A stretch of DNA of 64,000 bases, taken from assembly GCA_025201845.1 (NCBI GenBank), contig MU603978.1, positions 51,450 to 115,449 of the forward strand, in the 5' to 3' direction. Positions 30,531 through 42,769 of this stretch are shown piece after piece. This DNA is from Martensiomyces pterosporus (lineage: Eukaryota; Kickxellomycota; Kickxellomycetes; Kickxellales; Kickxellaceae). The stretch's first letter is position 1, and each line of letters begins with the position of its first letter. The notes beneath the pieces are model-generated. The model did no database searches, had not been told where the DNA came from, and saw only the letters and a list, made by a program, of their open reading frames with translations. The position numbers and the translations under genes are program-made.

Positions 30531-33500
30531 TTATTCAGCAAGAGATGTTGCGGGTGCGGCTTCATTTGGCTCAGCGATCTCCTCTTCAGCATCTGACCAA
30601 CTTGACGACGACGACGACGACGACGATTTGCTGCTGGCTACAGATTCACTGTCATCCACATCATCCTCCTCATCTTCACCCTCACTGTCCTTAGACTCTG
30701 GCCATTCGTCGTCTGCAGATTCGGCATTGGAATCGCTTTCATCGGCAGCGGCAGCGGCAGCCGCTGTAGAGGTTGTAGCCGCTGCGGCATCGCCATCAGC
30801 CGGAGCAGCAGAGGCATGCGTGCCAGCAACACCCAGCTCGTCGTCATCCAGCTTAAAGTTATAAATGCACTTGCCCGACTTGACCACCGTCGACACCGGT
30901 CCCTCAACAACTGTGCTGACGGACTGCGCACCAGCAGCAACCCTAACAATCTTGATCTGCGCATCCACAAGCTTCGAGTTCCTTGCCTCAAACTTGAGCG
31001 CCACTGGTCCAGGAACAGGCCTGCCCTCCGCCTGCACCTTAACCACCAGGGTCTTCGACAGGGGCAGAATCTCGCTCTCCGACGGCTGGGGCATAGCTGC
31101 GGGCACCTCGACATCATCCAGCTTCCACAGCAGGCTGTTGCGTTCCTTGTACCAAACGCCTGTGGGCCGCGACGCCTGCGAGATGATCTTGCCGTTCAGG
31201 CTAAGCAGTATGGCTGGCGCGACAATGGTATCTCCGGCAAAGAATCCGGTGGTGTTGGGCTCGTAGAACAGCATCATCCCGCACACGCCGTTGGAGCACG
31301 AGCACACCTTGCGGAGCGCCAGAGGCATCGTCCTGCGATCACTGCCCGTTGACTGGTACTTGAACACGACCACCGTCACGCCCTGTGCGTCTCCGCCTTG
31401 CGCTGCTGCCGCCGCCGCTTCCTGCACCTGCGCGAACAAGTTGGGCCGCACAAACCGATACCACTCGTGCCCATCCGCTGTGGTCGCTGTAATAGTAGTG
31501 TCCAGCGTCACGACTGCCGGGTTGGCCACCAGCTGCGCATTCTCCGGCCGCTTGACGCACAAGCGCAGCGGTGCCAGCTCCAGCGGTGCAATGTTGTTCT
31601 GCACGCGCAGCACCACTTCGCCAGTCACCTGGTGCTTGAAATCCACCCTACCAACTGGTATGTAGTTAAAGTCGTAATCAAGCGTCTCGCGCACATGCAT
31701 CGTGACTGGCAGTGGGCCATTGGTGTCAACACGCCGTCCACGGTGTGATGGACGCGCCGCAGTGGGCTGCGAGGCCGTGGTGCTAGATACAGCAGTCACC
31801 TTTGGGCTGGCACTGCTGGTTGACGCTTCTATGGACTCTATCTGTGCCGAGCCCATCTCGGGCACGACGCAGTCGCCGCTGTCATGTATGGCTGTAGAGT
31901 CTTCAGGCTCAGCGGCCAAAGGAACCTCGGTGACATTTGGCTCGCTAGTGCCGGCAATAGCATCAGATGCCGATGCAGCAGCAGTGGCTTTGGGCACTGG
32001 CTCATCCGGAACCACTTGTTCCGAAATGGGTGCAGCCACTGGCATAGAGCGCTGCACATCCGTGCCTTGCACATCAGCTTGCTCGCTCTGAGGAGGAGTT
32101 TGCACATCTGTGCTGGCATCAACATACGGCGTGCCTTGGTCGTCAGCAACAGCAGAGGCAGGAGAATCACCGTTCTGTTCGACCCCCGCCACTTCGGACC
32201 CCTCGGCCGGCAGCTCTGCTTGTTCTTCAGCTGGCTCTTCAGAGAGCACAAGAACATCGCTAATAGTACCAGTGGCAGTAGTGGTACCGGCATCTGCTGC
32301 TGCTGAAGTATCAATGGCTGCAGCTACAGGGGCAGTCGGCTGCGTGCTCTTTCGCTTGACCGATCGCGAGCGCGAGCCTTGTGCACTCGACGCCGGTGGG
32401 GGTGGGGGTGGTGGAGCACGACGACGAGAGGTAGCACCAGGAGCGGGCTGGCTAGCCAGACTCTCGCTCCTCGACACGGTAGCACCAGGCGCGACATCAG
32501 TGGCCGATTCGCCCTCGGCAGCAGCGTCGGGTTTCGAGCCATTTGAGGTAGCCATGGTGGCCGTTGCAGTAGCAGTAGCAGCAACCGCTGCTGCAACAAC
32601 ACCAGCAGTAGCGACAACAGGAGTGCTGCTTACCTGTTCAGCGCCCTCCAAGGATCTTTGTGGCTGAGAAGCAGCGTCAGTTGGCGGATGGATCCTCTCC
32701 TGGCTAGCCGAAAGCGCAGTCCTTGCCAGCGGGACGTCGTCGTCGTCACCACCCTTGATCTCGCCGTCCTTGCTGCTGCCACTGCCTGTTTCAGCAGCAG
32801 CATTCTTATCTAGGCCATCTGCAGGAGCTGAAACCAGCCCAAATGCCTCTGCCACAGCAGCTTCACCCACCGTCTCGCTCTTGACTACACTCGGCGATTC
32901 CTCTTCAGCCGTGCCTACGGCCCCCAACGAATCAGCCTTACGCTCCGCAGACTCCTCTGCTGCCTGAGTACCAAACGCTGCATTAACAATGTCGTCCACT
33001 GCAGGCTCGTTTGTCGAGGGCACATACATGGTGCGCACATCGCGGCGGTTGCGGCGTCTCACAGTAGGCGCGCCTCTAAGCAACGTGGTGACCCTTGTCA
33101 ACGCTGCCTTCGACTCATCCGGATTGTCCTTGATTGCATTATCACGGATCGAGAATTTGACGCGGAACGTCTGGTCCGCTGCGTCCTCATCCTCGCTGTC
33201 GCCCTTGTTTTCATCGCCCGAGTCATCCTCATTTTCGCTCTCCTGGCCATCACCCCCAATTGCCGGGGATCCAGAGACACCCGCACTGGCGCTGCGCTTG
33301 TGTCTGCTGCTCATGTTGGCGTTGGCGTTGCTCCACAAAGGAGACTCCTTTGCTTCAGTGGCTGCTGCAGGCAAAAACGCACTGTCAGCACCAAACCCAC
33401 CATTCTTATCCGAAACTGCTGCTGCTTCTGTACGTGGCAGTGGCGCAGGCACGCTGAATGCCGAGTCCAGGTCCACAGGAGCAGCTTCCTGGACCGCAAC

Positions 33501-36337
33501 AGGCTGTGGTAGTGCGGCCAGCTGGCTGTTCAGCGGCGAGGCGCTATCGGCAATATGCAGGGGCGACTGCGTCTCGTCAAAACGCACGCTGTCAAAGGCG
33601 TCAAAGACTGTATCCTTATCACCAGCAGTCGAATTTCCGGCATCAGTGTTCTGGCTGAGCTCAGGCCACGCGTTGGTGCCAGGTGCATCAAGCTTTTGCT
33701 CAGTAGCAGCAATGTGGCCGTTGGTGTGCTGAATACTCGACTCACCCTGGTCCTCAGCTTCGCTGTCCGTAGGCTTGTCGGGCACCTCCTTGATTATCGA
33801 CAGGCGGTTGCTGGCTGCATTCAGCGGGAGCCTTGCGCTCTCAGCACCCTTGCTGCCATTGTCATCGCCATCGCCGCCATTCTCGTTGTCAAACACCCAC
33901 TCAGCAAACTCGTCGCTGCCACTTGGCTTCACGCCCCGTGGCGACAACGGCGGTGCCACAGAAGGGGTCAAGATGCTTTCGCTTCTGCCGTCGGTAAATC
34001 TCGACGAATGAACCGACAGCAGGCTCTCGCCTCTCTGGTGGGAAGTGGTAGGGAACTCTCCAGGCATCAATCCACTGGGCTCAATGCTCTGTGTCTCAGA
34101 GTCCTTGGTATCATATGTATTGGCGGTGCGGATGCTCGGTGTACCGGCTGTTTGCATGTTGTTGTTGTTGCCGGGGTCCTGCTGGTAAGCAGAAGACAAG
34201 TTGCTGCTGGTGCTTCTATTGAGCTGGCCAGGCTTCGCTCCCACAGATTCCTCCGGAGTCCTGGACTTCTTCCTGCCCCACTTGGTCTTGCTCCTAAAGA
34301 TGTTAAACTTCATGAACCCCTTTGATGATTTCGACGATAGCTGGCCATCCTCCACCTCATGCTCAGCCTCTGGCTCGAGCGTGCCATGCTGAGGCGCAGG
34401 CGATGCAGCAGCCGAGGCATAGGGGCTTTGAATGCTGGCGTTGCGTATCTCCGGTGTGGGTTCATAAGACGACTGGCCCTCCTGGCTACCGTTGAGGTTG
34501 CGAACACCGGAAGAGGCCTCAGTCGATCCTGTGGCTGACACCGGCGAAACAGAGGCCTTATCCGCGTCGGCCCCTCCCTGCTGCTTCGGCTGCTCAGCGG
34601 GCGCCAGGTCGCCATCGCCTTTGGTCGGCTGACGCTTGTGCGACACGTCCTTACCAAGAACCTCGATAATTCGCGCGTTTGGTTTAATGGAATTGGCGAT
34701 ATCAAGAGCCGGAGAAACACCCGCTAGCCCAGCCTTGAGGAACTCGGACCTGTAGTGCTCGAATTTGAACACAGAGTCGCGGATGATTTCGATGCGCGCC
34801 ACATCGGCCGTCTCAAAGTCATCAACCAAGCTGAAAATCTCGTTCTGCCACCTCTGCTGGAGCAGCATCAGTGAGCGCTTTTCCTCTTCAAGTTTCTGCG
34901 CTGCCTGTTGGCTGGCCTTGGCTGACTTTGAAATGGTACGGGCCGAGAGCTAAGAAAAAAAAAAAGAGCGACGGGAAATGCGTATTAGTAATCTGGCGCG
35001 CGAGTAGCTCAACGTTTGAGCTGGTGTGGTGGGAGTTTTAAATACACACGGAAATGTGGAAATATGTGAGCAGAATGATGGGGCAGAGGGGCTGCGTGTG
35101 TAGCAGAGGCTGGCAGCACTGAGGATGACAAAAAGAGAGGATGGATTGAAAGAAACTGTCACGTCGTTGGCGACAAACCGCCCAACCAGCTCATGTGTGC
35201 CTGGGGCAATTAGTAAGCAAGTCAGGCTTGTGCGCATATAAAGGATTTCCCATCTGCGCCGCTGGCCATCTCGCGTTTTCCGCCACCACTTTTAGAACAC
35301 GCAGCACAGTCATTACATCAAGCCGCCTGTCTCACTTCTGTCATGTTTGCGTTTGCATGTAGCCACATGGACAAAGTAAGAGACGTAATCAAATACACTT
35401 CTGCTTACCTTTGGAATCATCTCGTGGTGGCCACTCATCTCGTCAGCCATGGTATAGATCTTTCCCTCGATCTGCTTGGCTACCTTCCAGGCATCGTTGG
35501 CCAAAAACGTCTGCAGGGGATGGACCACCTCATTGTTGATACGCTCAGCCAAATGAAGGTGCATCCTGACCAGATCGTCAACCTCTTTATCCAAAGCCGG
35601 TGCAAGCCCTTCGATCTCGGCAAGGCTGGCATTCCTAATATAACCAAAAGAAAGGTTACTGAATGTGGATATAGAATAACGGATATTAGAGCAAGCAGAC
35701 AGCTGCACGGATATACGTGCTTCGCTCCATATGCCATTTGATACGCTACCTTCTTTGCTGTGGACTAGTGCTGCTCCTTGTAGTACTGCCATGCTTTGCA
35801 TATGCCTGGCGAGCCTTCTCAATAGCCGAGGCCAACGAGTCCTCCAGCCAGGCTCTAAAAAAACGACATGGAAAAGCATGGTCCAGAGTGTTAAATGGAT
35901 GCACCATCTTGTTGTATAGCACAATGATCCTCGGTTGTAAGGTTAAAGGCGCATGCTGTGTGCACTTGTTCTCTCGCTCTGCCTTTCAGCAGAATACACC
36001 AAGCCCTGTCTCTCATATGCATTGACAACGCACAAAACAAAGGGGGGCTCTGTATTGGGCTAGTGCCCGTCGGGGCTTACCTTTGCGCAAAATAGTCGAT
36101 GAGCAGAGATAGCGTGTCTCTGCCTGTCTCGTACCTCCGAGTAACCTCGGCGGCAAGTGTTGAAGGAACCACCGACTACACAGGATATAATGACTGAAGT
36201 AGCAGTGAGCTGGTTGCAGAACTGGAGAGGCTACAAGCATGTACGTTCCGCGGCAGCTACTTCTCTTCGTCCTGAATGCTGGGTACGAGCCAAGGGAAGA
36301 CTTTACTACTTACTTGAATTAAACTGGCGTCGTTCAT
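30531..36337 (-). CDS. SYP1: Muniscin endocytic adaptor (Syp1/FCHO): F-BAR plus mu-homology domain
   Basis: Syp1/FCHO proteins arrive early at clathrin endocytic sites, bending membrane and binding cargo. Five exons: 36337-36314 (MNDASLIQ), 36175-36081, 35854-35750, 35634-35409 and 34949-30531. All boundaries are GT/AG and in phase; about 1,622 residues. Exons 2-5 rebuild an F-BAR domain (~10-235): RRYETGRDTLSLLIDYFAQR, AWLEDSLASAIEKARQAYAK, then PALDKEVDDLVRMHLHLAER. A ~990-residue disordered Ser/Ala-rich region follows. The mu-homology domain (~1225-1500) has LPVTMHVRETLDYDFNYIP, a cysteine-rich VCSCSNGVCGMMLFYEPN and WKLDDVEVP. A final ~110-residue acidic tail has a nine-serine run. The 8-residue first exon is the least certain part. 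Confidence 0.87.
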
Positions 36338-36839
36338 CAGCGAAATGTAGTAGCGGACAGGGCGAGAAGGGAGGGGATTGTGCTAGCGTAGTTTTGTTAC
36401 TTTCTAAAATGCTGGAACTGGAGGGGCCGAGGGGCGTACGTGTGAAAAAGAAAGGGAATGTGTGCGTAAGAAACTGCCACTAACGCGGGTATATTTGGTA
36501 AAGAGGCAGAAAAGGCACGTATGTAAGAAACGGTGGTAGGGCGGAAAAGAAGTGCTATGTGGAAGAAAGCAAGGGCTGGCAGCCTGGTCTGATAATGCCG
36601 CCGCTCGCCTGCATCTGGGTTTAGGGAGCCAGCTGCTGCCGAAGAGAGTGGGAGTCTGGGTAGAGGCAAGGGTTTGTCCAACAAAGCGCCCATGTGATGG
36701 GATCCGTAACCTAGGAATAGTGGTGGTGATTTGGTGATTCTCATAAACTCTAGCGGCGAAAAGCCAGCCTCAACCAACAGCGCATTTATTTCAGATTATC
36801 TCTCGCCTAGCGGCCTACACACCAGAAAGCAAGCGGGCC
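36338..36839. promoter_or_regulatory. divergent promoter between SYP1 and SPF30
   Basis: 502 bp between divergent starts. It contains no recognisable gene; mixed purine-rich plus-strand sequence near 36360-36560 and no clear TATA box were noted. Confidence 0.4.
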
Positions 36840-37595
36840 ATGGATTCAAGAGAACTCGACACATACACAACAAAGCTGGCAGAGGTGGAGCTGGCGCTGT
36901 CGGCGGATCCGAGCAACAGCGAGCTACAAATCCTCAAACGCGAGATCGAGGACCTGCTCCAGCTAACAATGCAACTACAAGGCGGCGAGCCAAATTCGAC
37001 AGCGCCAGCTGTCAGTGACAACAAGAAGCAAGAAGAGAAGGCGCGCACACAGCCAACAGTGAATTCCACACCGACATCTGCAAGTTCAGAGAAACACGAG
37101 TGGAGGATCGGGGATGAGTGCATGGCTCGGTACAAGGCTGATAGCCAGTTTTACCCTGCGCGTGTGGTGGCTGTGCATGGAGGTGATGCGTACCAGGTGA
37201 CGTTTGTCGGGTACGGAGATATGCAGGAGACGCGTGGCGAGGACATGACGGGACAGAAGCGCAAACATGACGAAGACAAAGGCAGTGCAGGGCAAAAGGA
37301 GCAGACGCAGCAGCAGCAACGAAATGCTGGTGGTGCAGGATCCCTGGGTATGAAGCATGGGAAGATCGAGAAACACAAGTCGAGTGAGAGGAGCAAATCA
37401 GGTGGTGGAGGCTCGGCGGCAACGGGGCAGCAAGCGTGGCTAAAGTTTGCCAAGGGTGGACACAGCAAGAAGCTGAAAGCCAAGGCCATCAACAGCCACT
37501 CGATATTCAAGAGCCCCGATACAGTGACTGGAAAGGTTGGTGTGTCCAACAGCGGCAAGGGGATGACAAAAGCCCGCACACTATCAAAGATGTAA
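36840..37595 (+). CDS. SMNDC1: Splicing factor SPF30/SMNDC1 (Tudor domain)
   Basis: SPF30 is a U2/tri-snRNP-associated factor needed for spliceosome assembly; its Tudor domain binds symmetrically dimethylated arginine. The single-exon product has 251 residues (human 238). The N-terminal helix (DTYTTKLAEVELALSADPSN) matches the family. The Tudor domain spans ~87-135: WRIGDECMARYKADSQFYPA, VVAVHGGDAYQVTFVGYGD, with the aromatic-cage positions Trp, Tyr/Phe and Tyr visible. The C-terminal part has WLKFAKGGHSKKLKAK and SHSIFKSPDTVTGKVGV, the SPF30-specific segment (WQQF..., SIF.SP...VGVG). A Gln/Gly/Lys-rich linker joins the two. Nuclear location is expected. Confidence 0.88.
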   Translation: MDSRELDTYTTKLAEVELALSADPSNSELQILKREIEDLLQLTMQLQGGEPNSTAPAVSDNKKQEEKARTQPTVNSTPTSASSEKHEWRIGDECMARYKADSQFYPARVVAVHGGDAYQVTFVGYGDMQETRGEDMTGQKRKHDEDKGSAGQKEQTQQQQRNAGGAGSLGMKHGKIEKHKSSERSKSGGGGSAATGQQAWLKFAKGGHSKKLKAKAINSHSIFKSPDTVTGKVGVSNSGKGMTKARTLSKM

Positions 37596-40500
37596 AAGCA
37601 AGCCCCTTTGAATTATAAGCAAATGCACATATACACACATGCCAGAGGTACAGATGCTGAATATGCAGAGCAAAGGTGATCACACACGAGGGACAGCAGC
37701 TTTCAACATGTGCTGATTAGCTGAGTGGAGGACCAAATGCATGCAGTGCGCAGAAGTTGGGGTGTGGAGCATGCGTGTATGCGATCGGAGATTCGTAAGC
37801 AAAAAAAAAGGCACAAAGAAACGCCCGCCTCCTTTGCAGAGGCATAGCAGCTGAGATGCACCAGCAGCCATTTAATATTATGCACTGCTGGTATTGGTAT
37901 CCACAGTGTTAAATATGGCATGATTTCTAGCATGCTGCTTGGTTTGCCTTCATGTCCACCGCTCCGCATGGTCCGGTAATCTGCAAGCGACGCACGCGAA
38001 TGGCATGTAGACGAGTCATTAGCGATATTTAGAAATCACAGCAGATTACACAGGTGCAGTGCTGGAGGCGAGTACGTGATGACGTATATGTGCCTGTGGT
38101 GGGTGCGGATATCGGAGGGAAGCTGGGCGCGGGTTGCCGAGTAGCATAGTGTGGATATGTGGGCGATTTGCTCTATGGAGGGTGTTGGTGGTGGTGGAAA
38201 ACCAGATGCCATCTTGCTTACATGTAGCAACAATAGCGAGCGAGACACCCGAAAGTGCAATGGCTGCTAAACAGCGCCCTTAGCTGACATGCAGATGCCT
38301 CGTTTCTGGCGTGTCCGGGCTTGCTCAGGGACAGCGAGCACAAACGTTTTGTGTGCGCAGTGCTCACATGGCCCAAGCTCCACCACGCAATGCACCATCA
38401 GCAGCCATTTTATCTGACAGCTTCCATGTATTCTGATGGTGGCCAGGCGCAAAAGGGTGCATTCTAGCACGTATTGTGCAAATAAGCAGAATGGACGGGC
38501 GATTATGAGTAGTCCTGTATAGCAGGCACGGCAAGAGCCGTTGTCAAAAAAAGAAAAACACCAGGCAAGGAGGCGAAAAAGCGAGGACGACTTTTGTTTG
38601 CTGAGCTGTCCAGGCGTCGATCTCTTCCGGGTTGCTGCAAATCCTCCCCTTTATTTCCTGCTCTCTTGGCCAGCGCGCCTCGGGCTTTGTCCACGGGCGA
38701 TTTCATTGGCCTAGCCGTCGGGGGTGTCTAGAATCTCCATCCATCGTTGCCAGCTTCCCAAACTCGGCCAGCTCTTCCCATTCGTCTTCACAGTGCCAGG
38801 GCGTGAGCGAGTGAGAGGGTTCAATGACGACAGCAACCACCTCGCTGCTGTCTGCCAGCAACAAGGCCGATTGTCGTGATTCTGTTTCGCCGCCATTGTT
38901 CACACGTCCCCCGCTCCCAATAGCAGATACGCGCAAGGCAGGGGAGGAGCGGAGTGCGAAATGGCAAATAAAGGAATTAAACGGAACACGAGACTTGCTT
39001 ACTTTGCGCTGTGTTGTGTAGCGATAAGAGCGGAAGGCAGCATGGGGCCTCGCACTCGCACAGCCTGCATTCTGCCTGCCTGGGCGCCGTGACGACTCCT
39101 GCGCTGCATGCTTTGTTTTTTCTTCGGCCATGCACACAATGGATGGAGAGAAAAAGGGGCCACATCCGAATTGCAAGCGCTGCTGCCGCTGCCCAGAGTG
39201 GAGCGACAGCCGGCTTTCATGCGAGAGAAACCTTTTTTCCGTCGCCAGCGGCGACGATTGCAGGCGCTGTGTGTGGGGGAGCAAGCTCAGCAAAGAACGC
39301 AAGGGATTTGCTCAAGAGTTCATTTCAGCTGCATATCGCAATAAGCGAGCTTTTTTAAAACGCGGGTGAATTGGATTTGGCAAGATTCCTTGCGTGCACT
39401 TGTTTTTTTCTACCAATATTGCGGAGAGGGGACATGCGCAGATGCAACGCCCCTCACGGCCATTTTCCCATTTTTCCAGCTGCTGGCGACAGCTCATACA
39501 CGCGCGCAAATCCACTCCACCCCACACTGAGTCTCGTATCGCACTCGCCCAGTGCATGCCTATTTGCACCACGCCTGAGCAGGCCTTGGAGCGAAAGGCC
39601 CTCGGGCTGGCTGCTTGCATCTGGCATCCGGGGGAGGGGAGAAGCTGTCCTTTTGGCCGCATGAAGGAGCAGCCAGCAGGCAAGCGGCTGTGCATCGATT
39701 AAAAGCCGCCTATATGCCATATTGACGCACAAGCTCTATTTAGGCAGCATTCTGTATTTAGCACAACAAAAGAGCATGCAAATAATAGGCGATATGGATG
39801 CCCCGCCATTGTGCTTGTGGGCAGGCAGCATTGCAAGGCCAGACAAAGTGCTCTCGGTTCCATTGCATGCAATGTCTGTACAAACCGGGGATGCTGCGTA
39901 CGAATAGGGGACGAACGCCTCACTTTCCAAAACAGCCTCCTCTTTCTCCACATCCCAGCGGAAAGAGCATATGTGCATGGATGGCGGGCTGGGACTGGGA
40001 CTGCGTGGGCTGCGTGGGCTGGATGGATAGGGTAATGGATTTTCTGCGGTCCATTTTCCTCTTGTGCTGTTGATGCAAAAAAAAAGCACGCACAAGGCAG
40101 GCAGCACGGCCGCTCTCCTCCCCCGCACTCGGCAATTGTCTCTGTGTGTTTTGTTTCCTTATGGACATTAAAGTTGCAAGCCTTACATTAGAAAACAAAA
40201 CGCATCAAAAATCATGTATGCGCTGCAACAACCCACTGACCGAGGCATAGTGGAGGATATGTGCGCGCTGAGAGACCCAAAGGATACTTGCATGAACATG
40301 TGTGAATATTAAAGCGGTGGTGGGTGGCACCATTGGCTGGGGAATCCCAGCGCCTGCCTCGGAGCCGCCTGGCAGACATCAGCACCAATGTTTTCCAATT
40401 GATTGTAGTTTTGCCTTGCTTTGCCGTGCACCGCCTTGCTGTGCGGTGCTGTGCTGTGCTGTGCTTGTGCGTCGCGCTTCGAATGTCCGTCACGCATTCA

Positions 40501-42769
40501 GCACAGCATGCCGTTTAATTTTCAGTGTATTGCTGGTTATGTAAAGTGACAAAGCAAAAATGCGCATATGAGTGGGTCGCCTATTCATCGCAAGCAGGCC
40601 CTTGTAGCTTTCTCTAGCAGGCCATGCAGCCTGCACATGAGAGCACTAGGCCCGCCCTAGGCCACACACTTTTCGCATTCCAGCGCGCTGCATTTCTATG
40701 AGGCTGCGCGTGCTTCTCGCTTCAATGCTCACTTTCCTCCAGCCGCTTGGTGCGTTGGGTGGCACGGCAGGGGGGCGGCTGTAGGAGACTACGGAGCACG
40801 AAGACAGGCGCCGTAGCATTTTGCAGGTTTAACCGCAGTGCTTGTCCCTCAGACCCCTACAAAAGGAGGCACCCCGCACACAGCACAGCTCAGGGCTGCC
40901 ATCGCAGTAGGGAAGGGGATAGGGGCGGCGATTCAGGGCTTCTTGCCCCTCCCCTCTCTCCCCCGCACTCGCTCTCCACGCGTTTTGTTTGTTTGCAAGA
41001 GGAGAGAAACAGGGCGTCCCTAATTCCAGAGAGCAGGAGGCAGCTGGAAAGCTGGCGGACAGCGACGAAGCGCGGTGATCGTCTGGTCTGAGCTGGGCTG
41101 AATGGACCCGCACAGCATTAGGCGCGAGGAAGCCCAAGGGCGAAGCGCACAGGGCGAAATGGCGTGTTCTTTCGAGCAAGGTGGGCAGGAAAAAGGGAAA
41201 AGCCAGATGCCATCTAATAAGCAGCACGAGTGCGCAATTGTGCGCTTTGGAAAGCACGCTTCCATCGCTTGTTAGCGAAGATAGCGATGGCACCAGAGCG
41301 CCTTTGTTAGCTTGGTGGCCCTCGGCGCAGCCAATTGCAGGCGCTGGCGGCCATCGGAGTACGAGGGGAGCAGGCGAAAACGGCAGCGCGCATTCGCAAG
41401 CGAGCAGGGGACAGGGCGGTGTCCGTCTGCCTCCCAGCAGGCGAAGGGCGTGCGTGTGTGCGTTCGCTCCAAGGTTGCCGATCCTTCCCATTTCTGACCC
41501 AACGGCGGGTGGGTGTGGGCTGGAGAGAATGGGAATACGCGAATGAATGGGCGGGTGCGATGAATGGAGTCTTTCTGCTGCCGCTTCTTGCTCCATGCTG
41601 TTGTTGTTTTGCCTGGGCTGGCTGCTGGGCACGCTGTGCTGGGGCAGCAATTGGCCCCCGCCCTGGCCCCGCCTCAGGCTGGCCAGAACGTGTGTGTGCC
41701 TTGGCTTGCAAAAGGGCGCGCTGCCTGTGGAATAAAATGAAATCACAGTTCGCTCCATGCACAGCCAATCAGCGGCAGCGAGCGCTCTCCCTTATTCCGC
41801 ACAGCGCGTACCCTCACGCCGTACCCGAGCCTACCCAGCCCCCCGCCGCCGTCCTATGCCTGGTGATGCTGATGATGATTTCTTTTTTATTTTGCCCCCT
41901 TTACTCCCTTTACGGTGTGTGGGAAGGATGGGCCCTAGGCGCTCGCGAAATTCCACAGCCCACAGCCGCCCCTTGCTTTCTGAGGAAGAATGGGCGAGCG
42001 GGCGAGCGAGTGTGAAGGGCGCGGCCAAGGAGCATGTGGAGAAGCGCAAAATGGGTTGCTGCAGCGCCCTAGGAGCCGGGTGCGCAGGGTGGGTGCAGCA
42101 CCCCCTCCTCTCCCACCATAGACTCGCAGCAGCAGCAGCAGTTCATTTCTGTGCTCTCTTTAGAGCACACGCGTACTACTACAGCACAAAAGCAGCAGCG
42201 CCCGCAATTTCTCCTCCTGTGCCGCTGCCCTGCTTGTAACCTTTTTATATCGCACATTGCAAACCACTCGCGCCGTTCCTCTCGAGGCAGCCCTGTTTTA
42301 ATGCCAGTAAAGATAGATAATACATCAAATATAAACCAAACCCCCACCCCCATCCACTCGCAACCAGCTGCAGCCCTTTTTCTTCTTCTCTCCTCTGCTC
42401 CAACAAACCCCCCTTGCACTTTCCATTGAGCGAAGTGTCGGCTGCTTCTTCCCCTCTATTTACTTATATAAACGCTCCAACCACGCGAGCGCAGCTTGCT
42501 CTTCTGGCCCCTCTTCCGTTGCACACACCTTTTTCTTGATCATTCATCGCCTTCTCTGCCCCGCCCACTCGCTCGCTCTGTAAAGGAACACCAAAAGCCC
42601 ACACGAGGAACGAAAACAGGAAGCCCGCACACACAAAGGGAGGTGCTGGCTCTTCTTCTTCTGTCCTCTGCCTTGATAGCTATTACAATTCTTTATTTTC
42701 TGCCTCTCTTCTATCGCAGCCACTGGAACACATCCTTATAATCTCTCTCCTTGCTCCTCTTCGTAACAT
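37596..42769. promoter_or_regulatory. 5.2-kb non-coding region upstream of the APSES regulator
   Basis: The longest gene-free stretch in the window. Small frames on both strands overlap one another and lack family resemblance. It contains a short GTGCT tandem repeat (about 40438-40465), a CCAAT element at 41764-41768, many poly-purine/pyrimidine patches and, near its right end, a good TATA box (42465-42472) oriented toward the APSES gene. I infer an extended promoter plus a ~270-nt 5' UTR; an unannotated non-coding RNA cannot be excluded. Confidence 0.55.
42465..42472 (+). promoter_or_regulatory. TATA box of APSES gene
   Basis: TATATAAA 298 bp before the ATG at 42770. The stretch between is pyrimidine-rich and free of a long competing frame, consistent with a 5' UTR of roughly 270 nt. 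Confidence 0.5.

Noticed and set aside
38703..39302. 199-codon minus-strand frame after SPF30
   Set aside because: No homology, no coherent secondary structure, and competing frames on both strands.
40829..41758. 309-codon minus-strand frame in the APSES upstream region
   Set aside because: It overlaps another long frame on the plus strand (41335-42015), has no domain, and Cys/Pro/Ser-rich composition as expected from non-coding DNA.
41943..42490. StuA-type sites (TCGCGAAA at 41943, ACGCGTAC at 42169, ACGCGAGC at 42483) before the APSES gene, suggesting autoregulation
   Set aside because: The degenerate consensus WCGCGWNM is expected several times in 5 kb by chance, so three hits are not evidence on their own.
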